DNA of 64,000 bases from Acidiphilium acidophilum (GCF_033842475.1 NZ_JAWXYB010000018.1:1409501-1473500), one strand, 5' to 3'. Shown: positions 9,167 through 19,397, counted from the first letter of the stretch. The notes: a model not told the origin generated them from the sequence alone. Program-made: numbers and translations.

Positions 9167-9835
9167 TCATTCCGCCGCCGCCCGCATCGCGCCACCCGCC
9201 CGCACCATCGGCACCAGCAGCGCCCCGTCGGTCCGGTTGAGCACCATGGTCTTGATGGTTTCGAGCTGATGCAGCGTCAGCCGCACCTGATTCTGCAACA
9301 TGTTGAACGCGGATAATCCGAGCATCGCAATCAATATCCCGAACGCGGTCGCCACCAGCGCATCCGCTACCCCGCCGGTCACCTCGGCAGGCGCGTGCCC
9401 CGGCGCCGCAAGCACCGAAAACGCATGGAACATCCCAATGATCGTGCCGAACAGCCCGAGCAACGGTGCCAGCGTCACGATCGTATCCAGAACCCACAGC
9501 CGCTGATCAAGCCGGGGTGCCACCAGCATGATTGCTTCGTCCATCCGGTTGCCCATCGCGGTCGGATCGGCATCGTCCATATGATGCAGCGCGGTATCGA
9601 GCAGCACGGCTTCCGGCTGCCGCCCGGCAAAATCGCGAAGCTCCGCGATATCCTGCGGCACCATCTGCCCCATCCGCGCCATCCGCGTCACGATCGTATT
9701 GCCGCGCAGGATCGCCCGCCGCAGATACCACACCCGGTCCAGCATCACCGCGGTCGCGATCACGAACAGGCCGGCCAGAACATAGAGCACGCCATCGGAA
9801 TAATTGGCGAGATGAACGATATAGGCAAAGGTCAC
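9167..9835 (-). CDS. exbB: MotA/TolQ/ExbB-family proton channel protein
   Basis: 222 residues with an N-terminal helix (about 15-38) and two further helices near 125-150 and 165-190. The block APLLGLFGTIIGMFHAF is the family hallmark, followed by GVADALVATAFGILIAM. Together with ExbD it forms the proton-driven motor that powers TonB. exbB-exbD-tonB form a compact operon (gap of 4 bases, then a 1-base overlap) directly downstream of the disrupted receptor gene. Confidence 0.93.
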   Translation of the reverse strand: MTFAYIVHLANYSDGVLYVLAGLFVIATAVMLDRVWYLRRAILRGNTIVTRMARMGQMVPQDIAELRDFAGRQPEAVLLDTALHHMDDADPTAMGNRMDEAIMLVAPRLDQRLWVLDTIVTLAPLLGLFGTIIGMFHAFSVLAAPGHAPAEVTGGVADALVATAFGILIAMLGLSAFNMLQNQVRLTLHQLETIKTMVLNRTDGALLVPMVRAGGAMRAAAE

Positions 9836-9861
9836 TTTCGCTGTCTCCGGCGGTTACAGAC

Positions 9862-9891
9862 GCGGCGCAGTCCTATCCGAAGCTGCGCCGC
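9862..9891 (-). terminator. Intercistronic hairpin between receptor and exbB
   Basis: Perfect 9-base stem GCGGCGCAG / CTGCGCCGC with a 12-base loop, 34 bases after the receptor stop and 26 bases before exbB. No T-tract follows on the minus strand, so it may be a partial terminator or an mRNA stabiliser that lets the receptor be made in excess over exbBD-tonB. Confidence 0.45.
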
Positions 9892-11529
9892 AATTGTGTG
9901 AAGGATCGATGACAGTTATCGCCGGTCAGAAATGCATCCCGACACTGCCGTAAATCGTCAGCGGCGCGCCCGGATAGGCGTAGAGATACTGCCCCGCCTG
10001 AGCCGCGCCGAAGTAACCGCCGGTGCCGATATACTCGTATTCATTGTAGCGATTGTTCGCGACATTGAGCGCCGTCAGCTTGAAATCCAGCGTCTTGCGC
10101 CCGGCATAGGGCAGGGTGAGCGGCACCGCGACCTTGAGCGACAGGTTGATCGTCCCGTAACTTGGCATTTTCTGCGCACTCGGCGCGCCGGTGAAGTTGT
10201 TGAACAGGTTCTGCGTGCCGGTGAACTGATACCACGCCCGGGGCTCGATCAGCGTGTCACCCACCACATCCTGATAATACGCGCCGAGATTGAAACTCGC
10301 CCGCGGCACATAGGGAACATGGCTGCCGCCGAAGCTTGTCCCCGCATTCGCCGCCCCGGCCCCGGTCACATAGGTCTGATAGACCGCATCGTTGATCGAG
10401 GCATTGCCATAGACGAACAGGCTGTAGATCGGGTTATCGTCGAAATACAGATTGACGCCCTTATAGATCGAGCTACCGTTCGCCGTGATTGTATTGCCGT
10501 TCGCCAGCGTATAATTGATCGACTGTTTGGCATACCGCAGATGAAAATAGCTGATCCCGGCAATGAAATGGTTCAAAATCCCCTGGTGACTGACCTTGAA
10601 CTTGGCCCCCGCCTGAAAATCCTGGCCCAGTTCAAGATGATACGAGGTCGGATCGACCTTCTGGAACAATCCGCCACCGCCACCCACCGAAGGTGTGCGC
10701 AGCGACTCGGCATAGCTGCCATAAAGCGACATCCACGGCATTACCTGCAAATTCGCCGAAATCGACGGCTCGACCCCGTTGCGGCTCTCATTCGCTCCGC
10801 AACTCGCACCCTGATCCGTGGTGTTCCCCTTGGTCGAACTCCCATCGAGCGGGCAATGCGAGGACAGCACCACCCCCGGCGCATAGGTGAAATCCTGCAA
10901 CGCCCCGTTGGAATACCCGGTCTGGAAACTTACGAACCGCACCCCCGGCGTAATGTGCAACGCCTTCATCGGATGAAAATCATCCTGCGCGAACGCCGCG
11001 AAATCATCCTGAGTGAAATAGGACGAGCGGATCTTCCCGCCGATATTGACGGTATTCTTGTTACCGCCATCGAGAACGTTATAAAAATTATTCCGCGAAT
11101 TGTAGGTATCGTGGATATAGTACCCGCCGATATCCACCGTATTGTCGGTGAAATCCTTGGTGATCCACAATTTGTCGCCAAAAATATTGGTATGCGGATC
11201 GTTGTATTCGCTCACCTGCGGACCGGTATTGTACAAATCGTTCAGCCGTGAGTGAACCCGGGTGATGTTTTCATACCAGGTCAGATTATGCAGCGTCGTG
11301 GTATCGTCGAGCGCCACATTCTCCTTGGCAAACACCAGCCACATCGCGTTGGTGTCGAATTTTTCGTAGGTATTGAACGGCAGCGCGCTATCATACCCCG
11401 AACTCTGCTGACTATACAGCGTCGATCCCGCCACGCCGGGATTGCCGGTCACCGTCACCCCCGCGATCGGCGAGACCGGGATCACCGGCACCCGATACCC
11501 CGCGCTCCGCGCAAAATACCCGCCGAACT

Positions 11530-11539
11530 GGATGTTCCC
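11530..11539. repeat. Target-site duplication, left copy (ISAs1 element)
   Basis: GGATGTTCCC next to the left terminus; repeated at 12754-12763. Confidence 0.88.
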
Positions 11540-11555
11540 CAGGGCAATCGCACTT
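11540..11555 (+). repeat. Left inverted repeat of ISAs1 element
   Basis: CAGGGCAATCGCACTT; it lies just beyond the transposase stop codon. Confidence 0.85.
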
Positions 11556-12652
11556 CAGAATAGTTGTAGGAGGCTGGTGAGGTAGGCATCATCCCATCCG
11601 GCCCGTTTGAATTTGCCGCGCAGGGAGCCCCTGGTGGCGTTCTCTTTTTGCATGACGTTCAGGGCCATATGTCGCAGGACTGCGAGATTATTTGGGCTAT
11701 TGCCCAATCTGCTTCGATCCTGATCCTCGTTCATGACGACATCGAGCCTCCAATGGAGCCGGTTTTCAATGCCCCAATGTGACCGGACAACCTCATTGAA
11801 GCGTTCGCTGGAGAGCACAGTGCTGAGCAGGTAGTAGGCGGTCTCAGTCGTGGTTTTGGTGGAGGTTTCGCGCATACGGACAATTTTGCCGATGGCGGCA
11901 AGACCCGGCCATCGGTGTCCCTCCTGCAACCAGGCGATATCGTCTGAAACGGTTGCGGTGCGGGTCTCGATACGACCATGATCAGCATCGACTGTGCGCG
12001 TCGTATTGGTTTCGTCGCACGGCACGCCGTTGAGAAACATGGAGACATCACCATGCAAGTTGCCTTGGTTCCCCTTCAGCGCGAGAACGTAATCACCTCC
12101 TTGATCGACGATTTGTTGCGCGATCGCACGCTGGCAGTTCAACGCATCGGTTGTCACGATCGTGCCTTTCAATGATAGCAACTTCAACAGTTTCGGCACT
12201 GCGGTGATTTCATTGGATTTGACGTCTGTGGCGATCTGCGCCAGCACGAGACGCTGTTCGCAACCCCAAGCGCTGACCATATGCAACGCCGATTTGCCGC
12301 GGGCATGATCGAAAGATCGACGAAGGACTTTCCCATCGATCGCCACAACACCCTCGATCGTCTTGGAAAATCGAGCCATGAACCGCTGAAACGCAGCGCT
12401 GAACTGCTCCGGATCGATCTGACGAAATAGCCGGCTGAACGTGTCATGGCTGGGTAGTCCGTTCTCAAGCTTCAGAAACCCCCGCAGAAACGACTCTTTC
12501 GCGCGGGCAAACAGCGCCATGTCGACAGCGCATTGGCCACCGCACAGAACCGTGCACAAGGCTATCATCAAAAGCTCATGGAAGTTGTGCAAAGCGGCAT
12601 TACTGGTCCGCGGATCTTCCAAACCCTGCCAGCACGCAGCAAATTCCTCCAA
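11555..12652 (-). CDS. ISAs1-family transposase
   Basis: 365 residues. The N-terminal DDE-associated domain (ACWQGLEDPR...CGGQ, PSHDTFSRLFRQIDPEQF) and the catalytic core with AIDGKVLRRSFD, TDALNCQR and HWGIENRLHWRLDV are typical of ISAs1 (H-repeat-like) transposases and supply the DDE triad. It starts at a TTG preceded by GGGGAGG seven bases upstream; the first residues EEFAACWQGLEDPR match the usual family N-terminus, so the start is credible. No internal stop or frameshift. Confidence 0.93.
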   Translation of the reverse strand: MEEFAACWQGLEDPRTSNAALHNFHELLMIALCTVLCGGQCAVDMALFARAKESFLRGFLKLENGLPSHDTFSRLFRQIDPEQFSAAFQRFMARFSKTIEGVVAIDGKVLRRSFDHARGKSALHMVSAWGCEQRLVLAQIATDVKSNEITAVPKLLKLLSLKGTIVTTDALNCQRAIAQQIVDQGGDYVLALKGNQGNLHGDVSMFLNGVPCDETNTTRTVDADHGRIETRTATVSDDIAWLQEGHRWPGLAAIGKIVRMRETSTKTTTETAYYLLSTVLSSERFNEVVRSHWGIENRLHWRLDVVMNEDQDRSRLGNSPNNLAVLRHMALNVMQKENATRGSLRGKFKRAGWDDAYLTSLLQLF

Positions 12653-12737
12653 CGTGTCCTCCCCTGAAGTGTTTCACACGCCGTCGGTAGAATCGCTCCC
12701 GCTCAGTCACGCAAGCCCCCCTTATTCTGAAAATTTC

Positions 12738-12753
12738 AAGTGCGATTCCCCTG
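12738..12753 (-). repeat. Right inverted repeat of ISAs1 element
   Basis: Read on the minus strand: CAGGGGAATCGCACTT, one mismatch to the left end. Confidence 0.85.
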
Positions 12754-12763
12754 GGATGTTCCC
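12754..12763. repeat. Target-site duplication, right copy (ISAs1 element)
   Basis: GGATGTTCCC, identical to 11530-11539. Confidence 0.88.
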
Positions 12764-13803
12764 GCCGTTGAAGTGCTTCACGCTCTTGAGGTAGATCGAG
12801 TAATTCTCGGTTGGGCTCTGAAACCCATCCGGCGCGGTCCTGAAACTGTTGCCGTTTCCAGCACCGCCCGCCAGCACGGTGGACCAGCCATCGTAAACCC
12901 CGGTGCGCAGATCGAATTCGATATTCTTCTGCCCGTAGCTGCCATAAGTCAGCGTCACATCACCGCCCGGCGTCGCGGTTGGCTGCACCGGCGTATACTC
13001 CACGCCCCCGCCGATATTGTTGTACCACCGATCCGCCGGGTTGCCCGGCCCATAGGTCACTGCGGTATCCTGGATCATCCCCGATTGCGGAATGGTGTTC
13101 GACTGCCACAGATTGGTCGAGGGATCGACCACCGGAATCCCGTCGAGCGTCACCGCGATCGAGCCGGTCCCGGTGAACCCGCCATACCCGCCCCAGCCCT
13201 GCTGCACGCCATCGAGCGTGATGGTGTATTTGGTCGAACCGCTATTGCCATAGCCGGTTACCGAAACCCCCGGCGAGTACGAAAGCACCTGCGCCGCCCC
13301 GGCCACCGGCCCGGCAGCGTCCATGATCTGGCGGTTGAGCACGCGGGTGGTGGTGCCGGAATGAAACAGTTTCCTGTGGGTCGGCGCAGTGGTCGCCCCC
13401 GCCAGCGTGGCTGTCCCCGCCGCGCTGACTGTCCCCGCATTCACCGCGCCAGCATTGAGCGCCTGGGCCCGTGCCGCAACCGGTGCCAGAGCGGTGCCCG
13501 ACAACAGCAGGACGGCAAAAGCCGTGCGTTTTCCATGTGTTTTCGCGGGCGCATGATGTGCCACGTCGTTCTCCTTCGGTGTGCCTCAAACCGCCTGTTA
13601 CGGTTCGTTTCTCGCCGCGCTCAAACCAGATGAACAAAGGGCAAGCAATCGCTCAGCCGGCCAAACCGGCTGGTTTCACCGAAGCTTCAATAAACCGTCG
13701 CGCAACTGTCATGATCGGCCCCGCCGCCGCGCCGGCCTTGAGACCACGCCCCTCCGACCCGACATGAGGCCCGACGTCACCTCACCGATCACACGGAGCC
13801 AGA

Positions 13804-14856
13804 ATGCAATATCGTCAACTCGGCCGGTCCGGCCTGAAAATCTCGGCCCTCACCCTCGGCACCATGACAATGGGTGGCAAGGGCGCGTTCGAGAAAGTCG
13901 GCAATGTCGGCCTCGACGAAGCCAGACGCCAGATCGACATGTGCCTCGATGCCGGGGTCAACCTGATCGACACCGCCGACATCTACTCGACCGGCGGCTC
14001 GGAGGAGATCATCGGCGAAGCGCTGGGCGGCGTGCGCAAATCCGGCGTCCTGCTCGCCACCAAAGTCCGATTCCCGATGGGCAAAGGCCCCAACGACGCC
14101 GGCCTCTCCCGCCATCACATCATCGAAGCCTGCAACGCCAGCCTCAAACGCCTGCGCACCGACCATATCGACCTCTATCAGGTCCACCAGTGGGACGGGA
14201 TCACCCCGCTTGAGGAAACCCTCGAAGCGCTCAACACCCTGATCAGCCACGGCAAGGTGCGCTACATCGGTTGCTCGAATTATTCGGCGTGGCACATCAT
14301 GAAAGCCCTCGCCCTCAGCGATGCCGCCCACCGCCAGCGCTTCGTCAGCCAGCAGATCCACTACACGCTCGAAGCCCGCGAAGCCGAAAACGAGCTGCTG
14401 CCCCTCGCGCACGATCAGGGGCTCGGCGTGCTGGTCTGGAGCCCGCTCGCCGGTGGCCTGCTCTCCGGCAAGCACCGCCGCAACCAGAAAGCACCCGAAG
14501 GCACCCGCCAGCTCGCCGGCTGGAAGGAACCGCCGATCCACAACGAAGCGAAACTCTGGGACATCATCGACGTTCTGGTGAAAATCGCCGACGCTCGTGG
14601 CGTCTCCGGTGCGCAGATCGCCCTCGCCTGGCTGCTCGCGCGCCCCACCGTCACCTCGGTCATCATCGGCGCGCGCAACGAAACCCAACTTGCCGACAAT
14701 CTCAAAGCCGCCAACCTCACCCTCACCGGGGAGGAAACCGCCGCGCTCGACAAAGTCAGCCAGCAGCCCCTGCAATACCCGTACTGGCATCAGGCCCAGA
14801 CCGCGAACGACCGCCTCGGCGCCGCCGATCTCCTGCGCCTCGGCCCGCACCTCTGA
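13804..14856 (+). CDS. Aldo/keto reductase
   Basis: 350 residues, a complete AKR TIM barrel. The catalytic tetrad is visible as Asp and Tyr in LIDTADIYSTGGSEE, Lys in LLATKVRF and His in DLYQVHQWD; the C-terminal NADPH-binding segment shows TSVIIGARNETQLADNL. These enzymes reduce aldehydes and ketones with NADPH; this one resembles the YajO/IolS-like broad-specificity group. The substrate is not predictable. The MFS transporter starts two bases after its stop, so the two are co-transcribed. Confidence 0.9.
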   Translation: MQYRQLGRSGLKISALTLGTMTMGGKGAFEKVGNVGLDEARRQIDMCLDAGVNLIDTADIYSTGGSEEIIGEALGGVRKSGVLLATKVRFPMGKGPNDAGLSRHHIIEACNASLKRLRTDHIDLYQVHQWDGITPLEETLEALNTLISHGKVRYIGCSNYSAWHIMKALALSDAAHRQRFVSQQIHYTLEAREAENELLPLAHDQGLGVLVWSPLAGGLLSGKHRRNQKAPEGTRQLAGWKEPPIHNEAKLWDIIDVLVKIADARGVSGAQIALAWLLARPTVTSVIIGARNETQLADNLKAANLTLTGEETAALDKVSQQPLQYPYWHQAQTANDRLGAADLLRLGPHL

Positions 14857-14858
14857 CC

Positions 14859-16298
14859 ATGCCCGCCTCTGCGGTCTCGGCCCCCTCGGTCGAGACCGCG
14901 ATCCCCGCACGGCTCGACCGTCTGCCCTGGTCCCGCTTTCATTGGCTGGTGGTCAGCGCCCTGGGTGTCACGTGGATTCTCGACGGTCTCGAAGTCACCA
15001 TGGTCGGCTCGCTATCGGGTGCCATCGCCCGCGCGCCGGACATGCACCTCACCAGCGCCGATGTCGGCGCCCTCGGCTCGGCCTATGTCGCGGGCGCGGT
15101 GCTCGGCGCGCTGTTCTTCGGCTGGCTGACCGACCGGCTGGGCCGCAAGCGCCTGTTCACCATCACCCTGCTGGTCTACCTGCTGGCCACCATCGCCTCC
15201 GGCCTCGCGTGGAACTTCACGTCTCTGCTCGCCTTCCGCTTCATCACCGGCACCGGCATCGGCGGGGAATATGCCGCGATCAACGCGACCATCCAGGAAC
15301 TCGTCCCCGCCCGCCGCCGTGGCTTCACCGATCTCGTGATCAACGGCAGCTACTGGATCGGCGCGGCCCTCGGCGCGCTCGGCGCGGTTGCGGCACTCGA
15401 TCCCGCGATCGTCCCGGTCGCCTATGGCTGGCGCGCCGCCTTCATCATCGGCGGCCTCATCGCCTTCATCGCTTTGCTGCTCCGCCGCTTCATCCCCGAG
15501 AGCCCGCGCTGGCTGATGACCCATGGGCAACCCGCCGAAGCCGAACGCATCGTTGCCGATATCGAGGCCCGGGTCGGCGCGGCACCCCCCGCCACCCCGC
15601 TGAAAACCATCCGCCTGCGCACGGACATCAAATCATGGTTCGCGATCGGCCTGCACACCCTGTTCACCCGCTACCGCCAGCGAGCGGTGCTCGGCATCAC
15701 CCTGATGACGGCGCAGGCCTTCTGCTACAACGCGATCTTCTTCACCTACGCCCTGGTGCTGACCAAATTCTACCACGTACCCAACGGCAAGGTCGGCCTC
15801 TATATTCTCCCCTTCGCGCTGGGCAATTTCGCCGGCCCCCTCATCCTCGGCCGTTTCTTCGACACGATCGGCCGGCGCATCATGATCACCTTCACCTACG
15901 CCGCCGCCGGGCTGCTCATGGCAATCACCGGCTTGCTGTTCGCCCACGGTATCCTCTCCGCCGCCAGCCAGACCGCCGCCTGGACCATCATTTTTTTCTT
16001 TGCCTCGGCAGCGGCAAGTTCGGCCTACCTCACGGTCAGCGAGAGTTTCCCGCTCGAAATCCGCGCCATCGCCATCGCCCTGTTCTACGCCTTCGGCACC
16101 GCGCTCGGCGGCATCATCGGCCCGATCCTGTTCGGCGCCCTGATCGGCAGCGGCAACCGTGCCAACGTCATGGACGGCTACCTCCTCGGCAGCGCCCTGA
16201 TGCTGATCGCCGCACTCACCGAAGCTGCCATCGGTCCCGATTCCGCCGGAAAATCCCTCGAAGACGTCGCAAAGCCCTTATCGGAAATTGCTGATTAA
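14859..16298 (+). CDS. MFS transporter, sugar/metabolite porter type
   Basis: 479 residues with about twelve membrane helices in two halves. Between helices 2 and 3 lies GWLTDRLGRKRLF, the MFS motif A, and helix 4/5 has FRFITGTGIGGEYAAINATIQE, similar to the GIGIGGEY motif of SV2/AaeB-like and 4-hydroxybenzoate-type carriers. The long central loop ends in FIPESPRWLMTHGQPAEAERI, typical of sugar-porter-like proteins. Start at MPASAVSAP two bases after the aldo/keto reductase stop. The substrate may be related to that enzyme's but cannot be named. Confidence 0.88.
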   Translation: MPASAVSAPSVETAIPARLDRLPWSRFHWLVVSALGVTWILDGLEVTMVGSLSGAIARAPDMHLTSADVGALGSAYVAGAVLGALFFGWLTDRLGRKRLFTITLLVYLLATIASGLAWNFTSLLAFRFITGTGIGGEYAAINATIQELVPARRRGFTDLVINGSYWIGAALGALGAVAALDPAIVPVAYGWRAAFIIGGLIAFIALLLRRFIPESPRWLMTHGQPAEAERIVADIEARVGAAPPATPLKTIRLRTDIKSWFAIGLHTLFTRYRQRAVLGITLMTAQAFCYNAIFFTYALVLTKFYHVPNGKVGLYILPFALGNFAGPLILGRFFDTIGRRIMITFTYAAAGLLMAITGLLFAHGILSAASQTAAWTIIFFFASAAASSAYLTVSESFPLEIRAIAIALFYAFGTALGGIIGPILFGALIGSGNRANVMDGYLLGSALMLIAALTEAAIGPDSAGKSLEDVAKPLSEIAD

Positions 16299-16455
16299 GT
16301 ACGGGCGTGCCAAGTGAACACCAATAACCCACCGGTCAGAATGCCCAAACGCTGCCCTCGGCAGAACGCCCGTTCGGATACCTGATCCCGTTCCACCCTT
16401 GTCCTGCGTCCCTGCGGCTGATAGGGCGCGCGCAGTGTTCACGAGGATGACGACG

Positions 16456-17685
16456 ATGGCAGACAAGAGCGTGAAAAAGATCGTGCTGGCCTATTCCGGC
16501 GGGCTGGACACCAGCGTGATTCTCCGCTGGCTGCAAACCAGCTATCAGGCCGAAGTGGTCACCTTCACCGCCGATCTCGGCCAGGGCGAGGAACTCGAAC
16601 CCGCCCGCCGCAAGGCCGAAATGTTCGGCGTCAAGGAAATCTTCGTGGAAGATCTTCGCGAAACCTTCACCCGCGATTTCGTCTTCCCGATGTTCCGCGC
16701 CAACGCCCTCTACGAAGGCCAGTATCTCCTCGGCACCTCGATCGCCCGCCCCCTGATCGCCCAGCGCCAGATCGAAATCGCCGAAGCGGTCGGCGCCGAT
16801 GCCGTCGCCCATGGCGCGACCGGCAAGGGCAACGATCAGGTTCGCTTCGAACTCGCCTATTACGCCCTCAAACCCGATGTCCGGGTGATCGCGCCGTGGC
16901 GCGAATGGGACCTCACCAGCCGCACCCGACTGCTCGAATTCGCCGAAGCCAACCAGATCCCGATCTCGAAGGACAAACGCGGCGAAGCCCCGTTCTCGGT
17001 CGACGCCAACCTCCTGCACTCATCCTCGGAAGGCAAACTCCTCGAAGACCCCGCGCAGGAACCCGACGAAATCGTCTACCAGCGCACCATCAGCCCCGAA
17101 GCCGCACCCGATGTCGCCACCATCATCTCGATCGGTTTCGCCAAGGGCGATGCGGTCTCCCTCAACGGCGAAGCCATCTCGCCCGCAACCCTGCTCACCC
17201 GCCTCAACGCGCTGGGACGCGATAACGGCATCGGCCGGCTCGATCTGGTCGAAAACCGCTTCGTCGGCATGAAATCACGCGGCGTCTATGAAACCCCCGG
17301 CGGTACCATCCTGCTCGCCGCCCACCGCGCAATCGAGAGCATCACCCTCGACCGTGAAGCCGCCCATCTCAAGGACAGCATCATGCCCCGCTATGCGGAG
17401 CTGATCTACAACGGCTTCTGGTTCAGCCCGGAACGCCACATGCTCCAGGCCCTGATCGATACCAGCCAGCATTCGGTCACCGGCACGGTGCGGCTGAAAC
17501 TCTACAAAGGCAACGTCATCGTCATCGGCCGCGAAAGCCCGAACTCGCTCTACTCGGCCCGCATGGTCACTTTCGAGGACGATCAGGGTGCCTACAACCA
17601 GCAGGACGCCGCCGGCTTCATCAAACTCAACGCCCTTCGCCTCCGCCTCGGCGCCGCGGTGGGACGCCGAGGGGGCGCGCTCTGA
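16456..17685 (+). CDS. argG: Argininosuccinate synthase
   Basis: 409 residues. Joins citrulline and aspartate with ATP to make argininosuccinate in arginine biosynthesis. The N-terminal ATP-binding P-loop is [32 protein letters not shown] and [21 protein letters not shown] are conserved citrulline/aspartate-binding blocks. Start at MADKSVKK (ATG 16456) fits the family; an ATG three codons upstream (16447) is closer to the GAGG and is an alternative. No other arginine gene is adjacent. Confidence 0.97.
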   Translation: MADKSVKKIVLAYSGGLDTSVILRWLQTSYQAEVVTFTADLGQGEELEPARRKAEMFGVKEIFVEDLRETFTRDFVFPMFRANALYEGQYLLGTSIARPLIAQRQIEIAEAVGADAVAHGATGKGNDQVRFELAYYALKPDVRVIAPWREWDLTSRTRLLEFAEANQIPISKDKRGEAPFSVDANLLHSSSEGKLLEDPAQEPDEIVYQRTISPEAAPDVATIISIGFAKGDAVSLNGEAISPATLLTRLNALGRDNGIGRLDLVENRFVGMKSRGVYETPGGTILLAAHRAIESITLDREAAHLKDSIMPRYAELIYNGFWFSPERHMLQALIDTSQHSVTGTVRLKLYKGNVIVIGRESPNSLYSARMVTFEDDQGAYNQQDAAGFIKLNALRLRLGAAVGRRGGAL

Positions 17686-17688
17686 ACC

Positions 17689-18390
17689 TCAGGCCGCCTG
17701 TGCCCGCTTCGCCTTGAGCGCTGCGACCACCGCCTGCGCCAGTGGTTCGGATGATTTCGGATTCTGCCCGGTCAGCAGCGTGCCGTCCTCCATGATGTGC
17801 GGCGCGAAATCCGGCCCGACCGAAACCTGCGCGCCCGCCTCGCGCAGCGTCGCTTCGAGCAGAAACGGCACCTTGTCATCGAGATGCACCGCCGCTTCCT
17901 CGCTATCGGTGAAGCAGGTGATCGACCGCCCCTTGATCAGCGGCGATCCATCGATCCGGTGCACCCCTAAAAACGCCGCCGGCCCGTGGCACACCGAAGC
18001 GACGATCCGCCCATCGTCCAGCATCGCGACGATCGCCGCCGCCAGCGCCGGATTATTGGGAAAATCCCACATCGTGCCGTGCCCGCCGGGCAGGAACAGC
18101 GCATCGTAATCGGTCACGGTCAGCTCATCGACCGGCTTGCTGTGATGTGCGGCCTCCAGCGCCGCCTCGTCCTCGTGAAACCGCTGGACCGAAGCGGGCA
18201 GGGGGGTCTCGGCGAGGCTCCGCCCGTCGATCGGAATTTCACCGCCCCGCACCGAGGCCAGCGTCACCGCGCATCCGGCATCGATGAACGCATAATAGGG
18301 CGTCGCCAGCTCCTCGAACCACACGCCGGTGCGATCATCCGAACCGGGAATCCGGGTATGCGACGTGGTCACGATCAGAATATGCGTCAT
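17689..18390 (-). CDS. DJ-1/PfpI (Hsp31-like) type 1 glutamine amidotransferase-fold protein
   Basis: 233 residues. Nucleophile Cys134 sits in the elbow SVCHGPAAFLG, with a conserved acidic residue early in GVWFEE (26-27) and the PGGHGTMWDF loop. This layout matches Hsp31-like class members that act as glyoxalase III/deglycase or stress proteins rather than true amidotransferases; which activity applies is not decidable. It converges on argG with a 3-base gap. Single gene, no obvious operon. Confidence 0.85.
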   Translation of the reverse strand: MTHILIVTTSHTRIPGSDDRTGVWFEELATPYYAFIDAGCAVTLASVRGGEIPIDGRSLAETPLPASVQRFHEDEAALEAAHHSKPVDELTVTDYDALFLPGGHGTMWDFPNNPALAAAIVAMLDDGRIVASVCHGPAAFLGVHRIDGSPLIKGRSITCFTDSEEAAVHLDDKVPFLLEATLREAGAQVSVGPDFAPHIMEDGTLLTGQNPKSSEPLAQAVVAALKAKRAQAA

Positions 18391-18499
18391 GAAACTCTCC
18401 TCATTATCTCCCCGGCAGGTAGGATGCCCCCACCCCGATTACGAGCGGCGCGACGACCGCTGGCTTGCCCCTGCCGCCAAAACCCCGGAATGTGATCGC

Positions 18500-18913
18500 A
18501 TGAACAGGATCACCCCCTCGATTGCCGCCCTCGGCCTCGCCCTGCTCGCCGCGTCACCCGGCATCGCCTCGGCCCAATCGGCACCGACCCAATCGGCACA
18601 GGCCCATCCGCTCTCGCCCAAAACCCGCGCCACCCTGGCGCAGGACGCCAAACGTCTGCTCGCCACGCCCGGCGTCCAGCGCGTCGGCTTCTACGGCTTC
18701 ATCGTCGATCGCGCGGGTCACGTCCTGAGCGAATGGGTCGTCCGGTCCTCAGGCTCCGCCTCGCTCGATCACATGGCCCTCGCCACCATCGGCAAAGCCA
18801 TGCTGAAACGCCTCCCGGCCCATTCGCCGCCGACCATGCAGTTCATCATCCCGATCGCCTTCCACAAAAACGGCACCACCTCCACAGGCGCGCCCGCCGC
18901 ACCGCCTTCGTGA
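18500..18913 (+). CDS. Small exported protein with TonB C-terminal-like domain
   Basis: 137 residues. Signal peptide at about 1-25 (ALGLALLAASPGIASAQS), then one domain that reads like a TonB C-terminal domain: VGFYGFIVDRAGHVLSEWVVRSSGS followed by SLDHMALATIGKAMLKRLP. It has no membrane anchor or proline-rich spacer, so it cannot act as a full TonB. It may be a free periplasmic binding module. ATG at 18500 chosen because it begins a proper signal peptide. Confidence 0.7.
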   Translation: MNRITPSIAALGLALLAASPGIASAQSAPTQSAQAHPLSPKTRATLAQDAKRLLATPGVQRVGFYGFIVDRAGHVLSEWVVRSSGSASLDHMALATIGKAMLKRLPAHSPPTMQFIIPIAFHKNGTTSTGAPAAPPS

Positions 18914-18996
18914 GATCGCGGCTAAATTGCCATCTTTCGACCCTTTGTTAGCCATTGTTCGTTTCTATATCCACGATGTTCCAACGGAGGATGACC

Positions 18997-19374
18997 ATGA
19001 ACCCCACAATCCCAGCACGAAGCTGGCGCCGCGCCGGTCTTGCCGGCGCGATCCTGGCGACGGCACTGGCTCTGGCCGGATGTACCAACCCCTACAGCCC
19101 CGGGCAGCGTGCCCTCGGCGGCGGCGCGATCGGCGCCGGTACCGGTGCCGTGATCGGCGCGGCAACCGGCGGCAGCCCGGCAGCCGGCGCGTTGATCGGC
19201 GGCGCGGTCGGTGCCTTGGGCGGTGCCCTCACCACGCCGCAGGCACCGCGGCCGCGCTACTACAATAATGGCGGCTATAATGGTGGCTACGGCGGTCCCC
19301 CGCCCGGCTACAACCGTCCGCCCCCGCCGCCGCCACCGCCGCAGGGCTATTACAATAACGGCCCCGGTTACTGA
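18997..19374 (+). CDS. Glycine-zipper lipoprotein
   Basis: 125 residues. A signal peptide with a lipobox (LALAGC) predicts an outer- or inner-membrane lipoprotein. Next comes a glycine zipper (GGGAIGAGTGAVIGAATGG...GALIGGAVGALGG), as in 17-kDa-antigen/YMGG-like proteins, then a low-complexity tail rich in Tyr-Asn-Gly and proline. GGAGG lies six bases before ATG 18997; the ATG at 18991 is too close to it. Probable envelope-structuring protein; exact function unknown. Confidence 0.75.
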   Translation: MNPTIPARSWRRAGLAGAILATALALAGCTNPYSPGQRALGGGAIGAGTGAVIGAATGGSPAAGALIGGAVGALGGALTTPQAPRPRYYNNGGYNGGYGGPPPGYNRPPPPPPPPQGYYNNGPGY

Positions 19375-19397
19375 GCACCAACGTTATCAATCGTAAA

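Larger units (their letters stand above)
11540..12753 (-). mobile_element. ISAs1-family insertion sequence, 1214 bp
   Basis: Ends are near-perfect inverted repeats (CAGGGCAATCGCACTT left; CAGGGGAATCGCACTT read inward from the right, 15 of 16). A second shared block, TCAGAATA, lies just inside each end. Flanked by the 10-base direct duplication GGATGTTCCC. One intact transposase gene on the minus strand, the same direction as the interrupted receptor. Confidence 0.9.
9926..13564 (-). pseudogene. TonB-dependent outer-membrane receptor split by an ISAs1-family element
   Basis: Pieces 13564-12754 and 11529-9926 join with one copy of the 10-base duplication into 2415 bases, exactly 805 codons, restoring an 804-residue receptor (junction NGGNIQFGGYFARS). 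Signal peptide at residues 1-35 (AVLLLSGTALAPVAARAQA), a plug domain (about 55-190, with SYSPGVSVTGYG and VTLDGIPVVDP), then a beta-barrel ending in IYGSVGMHF with a terminal aromatic residue. GTG start with AAGGAG seven bases upstream. The ligand is unknown. The downstream exbB-exbD-tonB set suggests a dedicated uptake system, now broken at the receptor. Confidence 0.88.
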
